Below are positions 1 through 6,470 of a stretch of DNA of 17,819 bases, one piece after another. The notes under the pieces were generated by a model. That model searched no databases and was not told the DNA's origin. It saw only the letters and a list, made by a program, of their open reading frames with translations. The translations under genes and the position numbers were made by a program. The first letter of the stretch is position 1. The number at the start of each line of letters is the position of its first letter. The stretch covers positions 1 to 17,819 of the forward strand of contig JAPSIU010000023.1 in NCBI GenBank assembly GCA_031178565.1, in the 5' to 3' direction. The stretch is from Leucobacter sp. (lineage in GTDB: Bacteria; Actinomycetota; Actinomycetes; Actinomycetales; Microbacteriaceae).

Positions 1-454
1 ACGGCCACGAGCGCTTCGCGGGGACCCCGACCCAGCCGCCCATGTCGACGTAGCCGTAGGCGCTGCCGGGCCGGTCGGGATTGACATTGAGACAGATGCC
101 CGTCTTCCCCTCCTTGCAGTTGCGGCAGCGACCGCACGCGATGTTGAACGGAACGGAGACGATGTCGCCGACCTTGATGAACTCCACATCGGGGCCGACC
201 TCGACGACCTCGCCGGTGATCTCGTGGCCGAGCACGAGCCCCTCCGGGGCGGTGGTGCGGCCGCGCACCATGTGCTGGTCGGAGCCGCAGATGTTCGTGG
301 CGACCGTGCGCAGGATCGCCCCGTGCGGCACCTTTCGGCCGACGTTCGCCGGGTTGACCCCCGGGCCGTCCTTCAGCTCGAACTCGGGGTAGTCCGTGTC
401 GATGACCTCGACGACCCCTGGGCCCTTGTACGCAACTGCTCTGTTTCCAGACAT
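1..454 (-). CDS. fdhA: Zinc-dependent formaldehyde dehydrogenase (glutathione-independent type), 5' part only
   Basis: NAD-dependent medium-chain dehydrogenase that oxidises formaldehyde or small alcohols in the cytosol. About 151 N-terminal residues are present; the rest lies outside the window. Visible are the catalytic-zinc ligands C56 (in ICGSDQH) and H77-E78 (GHE), and the structural-zinc cluster C107, C110, C113 and C121 (CGRCRNCKEGKTGIC). The opening MSGNRAVAYKGPG and the 'GSAYGYVDMGGWVG' stretch are typical of the FdhA subgroup, rather than of general ADHs. The ATG at 454-452 is preceded by a clear purine-rich ribosome binding site (GAGGAGAGGACGAGG), unlike many genes here. The last ~10 residues before the window edge no longer resemble the family in this frame, so a frameshift or an assembly edge near 1-32 is possible. 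It is divergent from the LuxR-type regulator at 585, its likely controller. The enzyme class is secure; the exact substrate is inferred. Confidence 0.88.
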   Translation of the reverse strand, partial: MSGNRAVAYKGPGVVEVIDTDYPEFELKDGPGVNPANVGRKVPHGAILRTVATNICGSDQHMVRGRTTAPEGLVLGHEITGEVVEVGPDVEFIKVGDIVSVPFNIACGRCRNCKEGKTGICLNVNPDRPGSAYGYVDMGGWVGVPAKRSWP

Positions 455-548
455 CCTCGTCCTCTCCTCGCGTGGCGGTCAGCCACTGTCACGAGTCTCC
501 CGTGCGGCGACCCCGCCCCTCAATAGCTCTCCGGGCGGGCCAAAGCCA

Positions 549-578
549 TACCTTCGGGTAGCTCCTCCTGGGTAGGCT
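549..578 (+). promoter_or_regulatory. Leaderless promoter of the LuxR-type regulator with overlapping palindromic site
   Basis: A -10 box TAGGCT (573-578) ends 6 bases before the ATG at 585, so the transcript probably starts at the ATG. The expected -35 position holds the palindrome TACC-TTCG-GGTA (549-560), and GGGTAG is repeated at 556-561 and 570-575, the second copy overlapping the -10 box. The position suits an operator for autoregulation and for control of the divergent fdhA. No good -35 hexamer is seen. The site is read from sequence; binding by the LuxR protein is inference. Confidence 0.5.
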
Positions 579-584
579 GGGGGC

Positions 585-1838
585 ATGGCTGAGTCTGTAC
601 CCGACGATGGGCTTCTGCGGCGCCTCTCGGAGATGCTCACGACTCCCCTGGGCTCGATGGTGCACGGGCTGTCGGGTCTGCTCGCCCCGCTGGTGAGTCA
701 TTCGGCACTCGTCACCCTGGCGGCCGATATCGGCGGAGGCAGACTCCAGGGCACCGGCGACACCTCGTTCATCAGGGGGGTCCGGGGGCTCGACCTCGAT
801 CGACTCAAGCAGGAGGCCGCCAGCTTCGAGGAGGTGCGGCGCGCTCCGCTCACGGTCGGCGGCGTCGAACGGGAGACGCTGCAGGTGCTCTCCCGCAACG
901 GGGCGCTCCTCGTCATCGCCGATCCCGGGCCGCTCGAGAGGACCGACGCGGTGCTCAGCCTCTGGAACATCATCTCGCTGCACGTCCAGGAGCGGGCCGA
1001 CGAGGCGACCCCGGGCTACCTGCAGCACGCTCGTGCGACGGCGGGCACCCGCATCAAGGCGCTGACCGAGCTCTCGGACGAGTACGCGAGCCTCCTCGGA
1101 GAACTGTCGACCACGCTCCGCTCGGACAGGCTCGACGATCGCGAGGCCCGAGCGGCGGCGGTCGCGCTGACGAACAAGGGCTTCAGGCGGCTGCAGGCAG
1201 CGACGGACCAGGTCCGCTCCCTGACCGAGGAGCCGGTCACCACGGCGTTCGCACGTCTGAAGAGCGAAGTCCTCGCGCTCACCCAGTATCGAGACATCTC
1301 TCTGCAGTTCATCGCCCCGCCCGACGACGGCCGCCCGCTTCCCGACGAGGTCGCTCGGGGAGCACGCGCGATCGCCCGGCGGGTGCTGCTCGATCTCTCC
1401 GAGATCCCCGAGGTTACCCGCGTTCGCGTGCGCTGGGACTGCGACGGGAGCAACCTGCTGATGTACCTGCGCGACGACGGTCCCGGAACCGAGGGGATAG
1501 GCGAGATGCTCACCCGCGCCGCCGAGCACCGGGTGCAGGCCCTCGCCGGGAACCTTACGGTCGAGGCGACTTCGGGGTGGGGCACCGCGCTGAGCATCGT
1601 GATCCCGCTCGACCCGCCGCGCGCCAGTGTCGCCTCCTCAGCGCTCGCGCGGCTGCGCCCGCGAGAGGTCGAGGTGGCCGACCTGCTCGTCGCCGGCTCC
1701 AGCAACCGGGCGATCGCGGGTCAGCTCGGGATCAGTGAGAACACCGTGAAGTTCCACGTCTCGCGCATCCTCGAGAAGCTCGGCGCTGGCTCGCGCGCCG
1801 AGGTGATCTCACTGGTCCTGGCTCAGCAGCAGGCGTGA
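585..1838 (+). CDS. LuxR-family transcriptional regulator with degenerate histidine-kinase-like core
   Basis: 417 residues. The C-terminus (about 354-411) is a textbook LuxR/GerE helix-turn-helix: LRPREVEVADLLVAGSSNRA followed by IAGQLGISENTVKFHVSRIL. In front of it is a HATPase-like segment with a G1 box (DDGPGTEG, about 298-305), a 'RVQALAGNLTVEATSG' stretch and a G2-like GWGTALSIVIPL, as in NarL-type sensor kinases. However, the usual phospho-accepting His motif (ELHD type) and the N-box Asn are not visible in the helical part before it. The first ~150 residues resemble a small sensor domain (GAF-like at most). It is therefore best read as a one-component regulator built from a kinase scaffold. 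It diverges from fdhA, suggesting control of formaldehyde/alcohol oxidation. The start is fixed by the leaderless promoter; no ribosome binding site is needed. The ligand is unknown. Confidence 0.85.
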   Translation: MAESVPDDGLLRRLSEMLTTPLGSMVHGLSGLLAPLVSHSALVTLAADIGGGRLQGTGDTSFIRGVRGLDLDRLKQEAASFEEVRRAPLTVGGVERETLQVLSRNGALLVIADPGPLERTDAVLSLWNIISLHVQERADEATPGYLQHARATAGTRIKALTELSDEYASLLGELSTTLRSDRLDDREARAAAVALTNKGFRRLQAATDQVRSLTEEPVTTAFARLKSEVLALTQYRDISLQFIAPPDDGRPLPDEVARGARAIARRVLLDLSEIPEVTRVRVRWDCDGSNLLMYLRDDGPGTEGIGEMLTRAAEHRVQALAGNLTVEATSGWGTALSIVIPLDPPRASVASSALARLRPREVEVADLLVAGSSNRAIAGQLGISENTVKFHVSRILEKLGAGSRAEVISLVLAQQQA

Positions 1839-1884
1839 AGGCACGGTGCGGCGGCACCGGATCGCCGAGGATCGCAGGAGCTTC

Positions 1885-1898
1885 GGGGCATTTGCCCC
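1885..1898 (+). terminator. Short GC hairpin after the LuxR-type gene
   Basis: GGGGC-ATTT-GCCCC lies about 50 bases after the regulator's stop codon. The stem is perfect but only 5 bp and has no T tract, so this is a weak terminator candidate. Confidence 0.3.
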
Positions 1899-1904
1899 AG
1901 TATA

Positions 1905-2215
1905 AGGAACGGAACCAAACCCAGGACGCTTCACTCCCCGCGCTCCCCCGGGCAGAAGCGGGGAACTATCGCATCAGATACGACCACGTCGACTCCGCCG
2001 GGAAACTCTCGCTCCGCCGCGCCGGAAAAATGCATCACCTCGGAATCGGTGTCGCCCATCAACACAAACGCGTCATCATGCTCATCGATGAGCACACCGT
2101 CACCGTCGTGCATCTCGATACCGGCGAGGTCATCACCACGAACACTATCGATCCCGGCCGCGTCTACTGGAGAAACCAGCAGCGGGAGCCCGGCCGATGG
2201 CCAGACTCCCGCTAA
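1905..2215 (+). pseudogene. IS481-type transposase, 3' remnant
   Basis: Only the C-terminal ~85-100 residues of a transposase that is normally several hundred residues long remain. The stretch YRIRYDHVDSAGKLSLRRAG-KMHHLGIG, then VIMLIDEHTVTVVHLDTGEV and a TIDP-x-x-x-YW end matches the C-terminal tail of actinobacterial IS481-family transposases (RIRYDxVDxxGKxxLRxAG...HHLGIG). The DDE catalytic core is missing, so it cannot transpose. The open frame continues back to 1835, but residues before about 1905 show no transposase likeness and no plausible start, so the left boundary is approximate. The natural stop and the terminal repeats at 2226-2265 are retained. It lies between the LuxR-type regulator and tRNA-Ala. 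Confidence 0.72.
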
Positions 2216-2225
2216 CTGCGTCGCA

Positions 2226-2265
2226 TGTCGCGACTCATCTGAGACACATGTCCCGACTCATGACA
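2226..2265. repeat. Terminal direct repeats of the IS481-type remnant
   Basis: TGTCGCGACTCAT (2226-2238) and TGTCCCGACTCAT (2249-2261) are near-identical 13-mers 23 bases apart, just after the transposase stop. IS481 elements commonly end in TGTC/GACA-type termini, and the block closes with TGACA (2261-2265). No matching left end is visible upstream. The block ends 4 bases from the 3' end of tRNA-Ala. Confidence 0.5.
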
Positions 2266-2269
2266 TACG

Positions 2270-2342
2270 TGGATCTGAGGGGAATCGAACCCCTGACCTT
2301 CTCATTGCGAACGAGACGCGCTACCAACTGCGCCACAGACCC
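2270..2342 (-). tRNA. tRNA-Ala (anticodon CGC)
   Basis: 73 bases, complete cloverleaf on the minus strand: acceptor GGGTCTG/CAGATCC, D arm GCGC/GCGC, anticodon stem TCTCG/TGAGA with loop TTCGCAA, T arm AGGGG-TTCGATT-CCCCT, discriminator A. The G3-U70 wobble pair, the main alanine identity element, is present. CCA is not encoded. A -10-like TAGAGT at 2360-2355 would start the transcript a few bases before the mature 5' end. Confidence 0.95.
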
Positions 2343-2520
2343 TGACAGCGATCCACTCTAGCAGGATCATCCGAATCACGCGAAATCCGGTCGGAGCACG
2401 CGGCTTCCGTCAGGGATCCGGCGTCCGTCAGAGGCTTTCGTCGGGCTGGATTCGACTGACCGACGCGGAATCTCCGACGGAAGTGAGGCGCCACGCCTGC
2501 AGCGCAACGACCGCGACAGC
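2343..2520. other. Intergenic region between tRNA-Ala and the GlpR-like gene
   Basis: Contains the probable tRNA-Ala promoter (TAGAGT, 2360-2355, minus strand). TCCGTCAG is repeated directly, and CTTCCGTC (about 2405) has an inverted copy GACGGAAG (about 2476). AGGCG-CCA-CGCCT could be a weak terminator for the gene ending at 2521. No convincing coding region is seen. Confidence 0.4.
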
Positions 2521-3624
2521 TCACCCGGCGTTGCGACGGCGGCGCAGAGCGGCATCGAGATCGGGCATGCCCTCGCTCGTATCCCCGACCACGCCCATCT
2601 GGCGCAGTCGAGCGTGCGCCGCCTCCCGCTGAATGCCGGCGCTCGACGAGGGCGCCCGTCGGCCGGCGACGGGCGTGCGGGAGTTCCCCGCAGCATCCGC
2701 AGCACCCGCAGCACGCGAACCCGCCGAACCGGTCGATCTCGGCTCGGACGCGGGCTCTGCGGCCGGAGCGGAGGGGGCCGACGCGGTTGCGTCCGAAGAG
2801 GCTCTCGCGGCCTCGTCCGCGCGGACCCGCGTCACCTGCTCGCGGGCCTCCCGGAGCAGGATCGAATCGGTCTGGTTCTCCCGCGCCGCAGGGCGGCTGG
2901 CACGAGCCCGGGCGAGCGCACGGGCTCGCTCGATCCGATCCGCCGCCGCCTGCTGGGCCGCCGCGTGCGCGGCCGCCGCGGCCTCGGTCTCCCCCGTCGC
3001 GGTGACCTCGGACTGAGGCTCCGCCGCGGCCGGCGACGACTCGGTCTCCACCCGTTCAGCGGGGATCGTCTGCACCCGGGCACGACCCGGAGCGAGCAGG
3101 ACCAGCGCGCCGAGCGCCGCCGCGAGCAGCGCCGCCGACCACATCAGGATCGCCGCTCCGCTTCCCGCGATGGCGAACCCGGCGCCCACGAGCGCTCCGA
3201 GGAACCCGAGAAGGGCGCCCAGCGCCGCGATCGCCCGAATCCGGCGCACGACGGGCCGGCGCAGCCGTGCGGACCGGTGGGCCGCCGCCTGCTTGCGGCG
3301 CATCTGCTGGGCGAGGATCTCTGCCCGCACCTGCTCGGCCCGAGCCGCCGCGAGTTCCGCGGCGCGTTCGGCTTCCTGCCTCTTCTGCGCGCTCCGCAGC
3401 AGCTTCTCGTGGGCGAGCGCTTCCTTCGCGGTGGCTTCCAATCGGACCTCCTCGGGAACCTCTGACGTCTCCGCGAGCACCCGCAAGGTCCGCTGCAGGC
3501 GCAGCGCGTTGCGTTCGGCCGCGCGGAACTCGCGCCTGCGCACCCAGGCGGGCACCAGCACGGCGGCCCAGAGCAGCGCCGCCACGACAAAGATCACACC
3601 GCCTCCGAGCACACCGCCAGTCAT
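2521..3624 (-). CDS. GlpR/Rv0996-like three-helix membrane protein with coiled coil
   Basis: 367 residues. An N-terminal membrane helix (about 6-27) is followed by a charged coiled coil (33-118, rich in E/A/R/Q), two close membrane helices (131-153 and 157-178), then an Ala/Ser/Pro-rich disordered tail. It ends in a short ordered motif, MPDLDAALRRRRNAG. This architecture and the place beside rimJ and galU match Rv0996 of M. tuberculosis and GlpR of Corynebacterium, the membrane receptor of the gephyrin-like Glp protein in cell division and polar growth. The ATG at 3624 is chosen over a longer reading because TACAGT (3637-3632) lies 7 bases before it, giving a leaderless mRNA, and because the membrane helix then starts at once. 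Orthology rests on synteny and topology, not on alignment. Confidence 0.68.
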   Translation of the reverse strand: MTGGVLGGGVIFVVAALLWAAVLVPAWVRRREFRAAERNALRLQRTLRVLAETSEVPEEVRLEATAKEALAHEKLLRSAQKRQEAERAAELAAARAEQVRAEILAQQMRRKQAAAHRSARLRRPVVRRIRAIAALGALLGFLGALVGAGFAIAGSGAAILMWSAALLAAALGALVLLAPGRARVQTIPAERVETESSPAAAEPQSEVTATGETEAAAAAHAAAQQAAADRIERARALARARASRPAARENQTDSILLREAREQVTRVRADEAARASSDATASAPSAPAAEPASEPRSTGSAGSRAAGAADAAGNSRTPVAGRRAPSSSAGIQREAAHARLRQMGVVGDTSEGMPDLDAALRRRRNAG

Positions 3625-3756
3625 GAGATTCACTGTACGGTTCCCTCGCGCGCTCCGCCTCTCGGCGCGCCGCTGCGCATCCAACAGAACCCGGCTTGCC
3701 GAGGCACCCACCGCACGCACGGCCCGATTCGGCACTGCACCACGCGCCCGGCCCGT

Positions 3757-4398
3757 CTATCCGGTCAGTCGTTCCCGTCCCTCATCGCCCGCGTCGAGCA
3801 GCCGCTGCAGCATCCCCGCGGCGACCTCCTCCCGCGTCACGGCGTAGCAGTCGTGATCTCGCCAGTCGCCGTCGATGTGGATGTAGGCGCTCCGCCGGCC
3901 CTCGTAGCGCATGCGCAGCTTCTCGACCACGCGCAGGGATGCGGTGTTCTCGGGCCGGATGCAGATCTCGACGCGATGCAGACGGAGCTCGGCGAACAGA
4001 TAGTCGATCGCGAGCGCGACCGCGGCGGGTGTGATGCCGCGGCCTGCGACGTGCTCCGAGACCCAGTAGCCGATCTGCGCGGACTGCAGCGCGCCGCCGC
4101 TCACCTCAGAGACGCTCAGCTGGCCCACCACCTCGTCGTCGTAGATGATGACGAAGGGGACCCCGCTTCCCGCCCGCAGCTGCCTCCGCATCACGCGGAT
4201 CGTGGGGCGCATCGGCGAGGATCCCGGCACCGCTCCCCGACCGTACGGGTGGGTCGCCTCCCAGCGCTGCAACCACGCCCGATTCTCGCTGAGCAGGCGG
4301 CGCAGACGCTCGGCGTCGGTGCTCCGGATCAACCGCAGTCCCACCCGCCCGGCCGCGAGCGGAACGGGCGTCTCGATGGGGCGGCCGAGCGGAGCCAC
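3757..4398 (-). CDS. RimJ/RimL-type GNAT N-acetyltransferase
   Basis: 213 residues, one GNAT domain of the ribosomal-protein-alanine acetyltransferase class (transfers acetyl from acetyl-CoA to N-terminal or small amines). Typical are LRLIRSTDAERLRRLLSENR at the N-terminus, the acetyl-CoA loop VAGRGIT (117-123) and the late EICIRPENTASLRVVEKL helix that recurs in RimJ/RimL proteins. Starts at GTG 4398, only 3 bases after the galU stop (TGA at 4404-4402) and without a visible ribosome binding site, so translation is probably coupled to galU. The same galU-rimJ order exists in Mycobacterium and Corynebacterium, where moeA/glp lies between them. The protein substrate is not deducible here. Confidence 0.88.
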   Translation of the reverse strand: MAPLGRPIETPVPLAAGRVGLRLIRSTDAERLRRLLSENRAWLQRWEATHPYGRGAVPGSSPMRPTIRVMRRQLRAGSGVPFVIIYDDEVVGQLSVSEVSGGALQSAQIGYWVSEHVAGRGITPAAVALAIDYLFAELRLHRVEICIRPENTASLRVVEKLRMRYEGRRSAYIHIDGDWRDHDCYAVTREEVAAGMLQRLLDAGDEGRERLTG

Positions 4399-4401
4399 GC
4401 G

Positions 4402-5331
4402 TCAGTCGCCGGAGCGCCGCGCGCGCAGGCGGTCGGCGAAGTCCAGGATCCAGTCGCCGATCTCCTGACCGAGCTCCTCGTGGTCGACGCCGAGCAGCAC
4501 GTTCGCCTTGATCCAGTCGGCCCGATCGCCGGTGTCGTAGCGGCGGCCCCGGAAGACGACGCCGTAGACGGGCCCCTCGCCCTTGCCCTCGGCGAGGTGG
4601 TTGAGCGCGTCGGTCAGCTGGATCTCTCCGCCCCGACCCGGCTCGAGCTCGTCGAGGATGTCGAAGATCTCGGGGCGCAGCACGTACCGGCCGATGACGG
4701 CCAGATTCGAGGGCGCCTCCTCGCGGGAGGGCTTCTCCACGAGCCCGGTGACGCGCACGACGTCCGGATCGTCCGTCTCCTCCGCGACCGCGCAGCCGTA
4801 GAGGTGGATCGACTCCCACGGAACCTCCATGAGGGCGATCACGGTCGCCGAGCGGGCGTCGTGCTCGGCGATCATGCGGTCGAGCAGGGGATCGCGGGCG
4901 TCGATCAGGTCGTCGCCGAGGAGGACCGCGAACGACTCGTTGCCGACGTGGCAGCGCGCGCGGCCGACGGCGTGCCCGAGGCCGAGCGGCTGCCCCTGCC
5001 GCAGGAAGTGGACCTCCGCCAGCTCGCTCGAACCGTGCACCTTCTCGAGCTTGCCCTCGTCGCCCTTGCGCTCGAGCGTGAACTCGAGCTCGGGCACGCT
5101 GTCGAAATGGTTCGACAGATTCCCCTTGTTGCGCCCGGTGATGATGAGCACATCGCTGAGACCCGCGGAGACCGCCTCCTCGACCACGTACTGGATCGCC
5201 GGTTTGTCGACGATGGGGAGCATCTCCTTCGGCATCGCCTTCGTCGCCGGCAGGAAGCGGGTTCCGAGGCCCGCAGCGGGGATCACAGCCTTCGTTACCG
5301 TCCGAGCCTGGGTGCGCTGAGTATCGGTCAT
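4402..5331 (-). CDS. galU: UTP-glucose-1-phosphate uridylyltransferase
   Basis: 309 residues. Makes UDP-glucose from UTP and glucose 1-phosphate in the cytosol, for cell-envelope glycans, trehalose and exopolysaccharide. The nucleotide-binding signature GLGTRFLPATKAMPKEMLP (21-39) is complete, followed by VDKPAIQYVVEEA, and later EKP-SREEAPS and GEIQLTDAL, all standard for GalU. Although the frame stays open to 5547, the ATG at 5331 is chosen because it is 7 bases after a -10 box TAGGCT (5344-5339) with TTGGCC (5367-5362) at 17-bp spacing, and the protein then has the usual GalU length. First gene of a galU-rimJ pair, divergent from 5-formyl-THF cyclo-ligase. Confidence 0.96.
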   Translation of the reverse strand: MTDTQRTQARTVTKAVIPAAGLGTRFLPATKAMPKEMLPIVDKPAIQYVVEEAVSAGLSDVLIITGRNKGNLSNHFDSVPELEFTLERKGDEGKLEKVHGSSELAEVHFLRQGQPLGLGHAVGRARCHVGNESFAVLLGDDLIDARDPLLDRMIAEHDARSATVIALMEVPWESIHLYGCAVAEETDDPDVVRVTGLVEKPSREEAPSNLAVIGRYVLRPEIFDILDELEPGRGGEIQLTDALNHLAEGKGEGPVYGVVFRGRRYDTGDRADWIKANVLLGVDHEELGQEIGDWILDFADRLRARRSGD

Positions 5332-5338
5332 GGTCGTC

Positions 5339-5392
5339 AGCCTAGTATCCGCGGCGGAAGCGGCCAAGTTGTCCCGACCCGCGGCGTATGCT
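5339..5392. promoter_or_regulatory. Divergent leaderless promoters, galU and 5-formyl-THF cyclo-ligase
   Basis: The 68 bases between the two start codons hold promoters in both directions. Minus strand: TTGGCC (5367-5362), 17 bases, TAGGCT (5344-5339), 7 bases, ATG of galU. Plus strand: TATGCT (5387-5392), 7 bases, ATG at 5400; no clear -35 is seen. Both mRNAs are predicted to begin at the start codon. Confidence 0.65.
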
Positions 5393-5399
5393 GACTCGC

Positions 5400-6047
5400 A
5401 TGGAGCAGCACGGCGGAGTCGGGGAGGTCGGCGAGCGCAGCGGCTACGAGGAGCGCCGCGATCGCGACGAGCAGGTGAAGCGGCGGATCCGGGCGGAGGT
5501 GCGCACTCGGCGCAGAGGGATGACCGGAGTCGAGCGTCTGCGTGCACGCGCCGGCCTCGCGGAGCACCTCATCGGGCTCGTCCAGAGGCGCGCGGCGCGC
5601 ACGGTCACCTGCTATCTCCCCACGGCCGACGAGCCGGACCCCGCGGAGTTCCTCGATTGGACCCTGAGTGCCGACGTCGAGGTGCTGCTGCCGATCGCCC
5701 GCGAGGACCGGCAGCTGGACTGGGCGCGGTTCGACGGCGGGGTGACCGCACGCGGACGGCACGGGATCCTGGAACCGACGGGCGACAGGCTCCCCCCTGA
5801 AACGGCGGGGGGAGCCGATCTGATGCTGATCCCCGCGGGCGCCGTGGACGGGAGCGGGACCCGGCTGGGCTGGGGCCTCGGCTACTTCGACCGGTGCCTG
5901 GCCGCGCTGGATCGCCGCCCACCGGTCTTCGCTGTTGTGTTCGAGGACGATCGCGTTCCCGAGCTTCCGCGGGAACCGCACGACATTCCGGTCGACGGCG
6001 TGGTGACACCGGCCGGCGTCGAGGTCTTCGCAGCTGGAACAGGCTAA
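5400..6047 (+). CDS. 5-formyltetrahydrofolate cyclo-ligase
   Basis: 215 residues. Converts 5-formyl-THF to 5,10-methenyl-THF with ATP, recycling a folate by-product. The signature ending GWGLGYFDR (157-165), preceded by LMLIPAGAVDGSGTRLG, is diagnostic for the MTHFS family, as is the basic N-terminal helix QVKRRIRAEVRTRRR. An ATG at 5388 is also in frame, but it lies within the -10 box TATGCT (5387-5392); ATG 5400 is 7 bases downstream of that box and is preferred. Its stop codon overlaps the -10 box of the next gene. The order cyclo-ligase next to galU and an FmdB protein equals Rv0991c-Rv0992c-galU of M. tuberculosis. Confidence 0.92.
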   Translation: MEQHGGVGEVGERSGYEERRDRDEQVKRRIRAEVRTRRRGMTGVERLRARAGLAEHLIGLVQRRAARTVTCYLPTADEPDPAEFLDWTLSADVEVLLPIAREDRQLDWARFDGGVTARGRHGILEPTGDRLPPETAGGADLMLIPAGAVDGSGTRLGWGLGYFDRCLAALDRRPPVFAVVFEDDRVPELPREPHDIPVDGVVTPAGVEVFAAGTG

Positions 6048-6050
6048 AAT
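6045..6050 (+). promoter_or_regulatory. -10 box of the FmdB/Ruc-type gene, overlapping a stop codon
   Basis: TAAAAT begins with the TAA stop of the cyclo-ligase and ends 8 bases before the GTG at 6059. It allows a separate leaderless transcript of the zinc-ribbon gene besides read-through. Confidence 0.45.
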
Positions 6051-6058
6051 CAAGGCTT

Positions 6059-6406
6059 GTGCCTACCTATGCCTACCGCTGCGCCGAGTGCGACCACACC
6101 TTCGACATCTACCAGTCGTTCTCCGATGACGCCCTCACCGTGTGCCCCGAGTGCGACGGCAGGCTCCGAAAGGTGTTCGGGTCGCTCGGGGTGACCTTCA
6201 ACGGCTCGGGCTTCTACCGCACCGACTCCCGCGCGGCGGCGGGCGGCGGTTCTTCCGGCTCGAAGGAATCCGGCTCGGGGTCCTCGAGCTCCGGCTCCTC
6301 GGGATCCTCGGGATCCGGCACCTCCGGATCGGGATCCTCCGGTTCTTCCGGCTCGGGATCCTCCGGCTCTTCCGGCTCGTCGGGCTCGAGTTCCTCCGCC
6401 GCCTGA
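6059..6406 (+). CDS. FmdB-family zinc-ribbon protein, Ruc (Rv0991c)-like
   Basis: 115 residues beginning at GTG with MPTYAYRCAECDHTFDIYQS. Four cysteines in two CxxC pairs (C8, C11, C29, C32) form a zinc ribbon. The following LRKVFGSLGVTFNGSGFYRT is the standard FmdB end, closing at about residue 57. The last ~55 residues are almost only Gly and Ser with a few acidic residues, so disordered. The M. tuberculosis neighbour of 5-formyl-THF cyclo-ligase, Rv0991c (Ruc), is a redox-switched chaperone with the same zinc cysteines and a disordered tail; synteny supports the same role here (inference). The GTG start is required, because an upstream reading would run through the cyclo-ligase. No ribosome binding site is seen, consistent with a leaderless or coupled start. 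Confidence 0.85.
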   Translation: MPTYAYRCAECDHTFDIYQSFSDDALTVCPECDGRLRKVFGSLGVTFNGSGFYRTDSRAAAGGGSSGSKESGSGSSSSGSSGSSGSGTSGSGSSGSSGSGSSGSSGSSGSSSSAA

Positions 6407-6411
6407 GCCCT

Positions 6412-6443
6412 CGGCGGCGGTCGACGCTGCGATCGCGCCGCCG
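6412..6443. terminator. GC-rich hairpin between convergent genes
   Basis: CGGCGGCG (6412-6419) pairs with CGCCGCCG (6436-6443) around a 16-base loop. A second imperfect stem occupies 6451-6471 (GCCCG-CTC against GAG-CG-CGGGC). They separate the FmdB gene (plus) from the small gene ending at 6471 (minus). No T tract, so low certainty. Confidence 0.35.
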
Positions 6444-6470
6444 GCACCCGGCCCGCTCGCCGAGCGCGGG

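Noticed and set aside
489..1529. A 346-codon minus-strand open frame
   Set aside because: Lies opposite the LuxR-type regulator with its unmistakable HTH; no supporting signals.
3853..5394. A 513-codon open frame on the plus strand
   Set aside because: Antisense to galU and the acetyltransferase, whose products are clearly recognised; low-complexity shadow composition.
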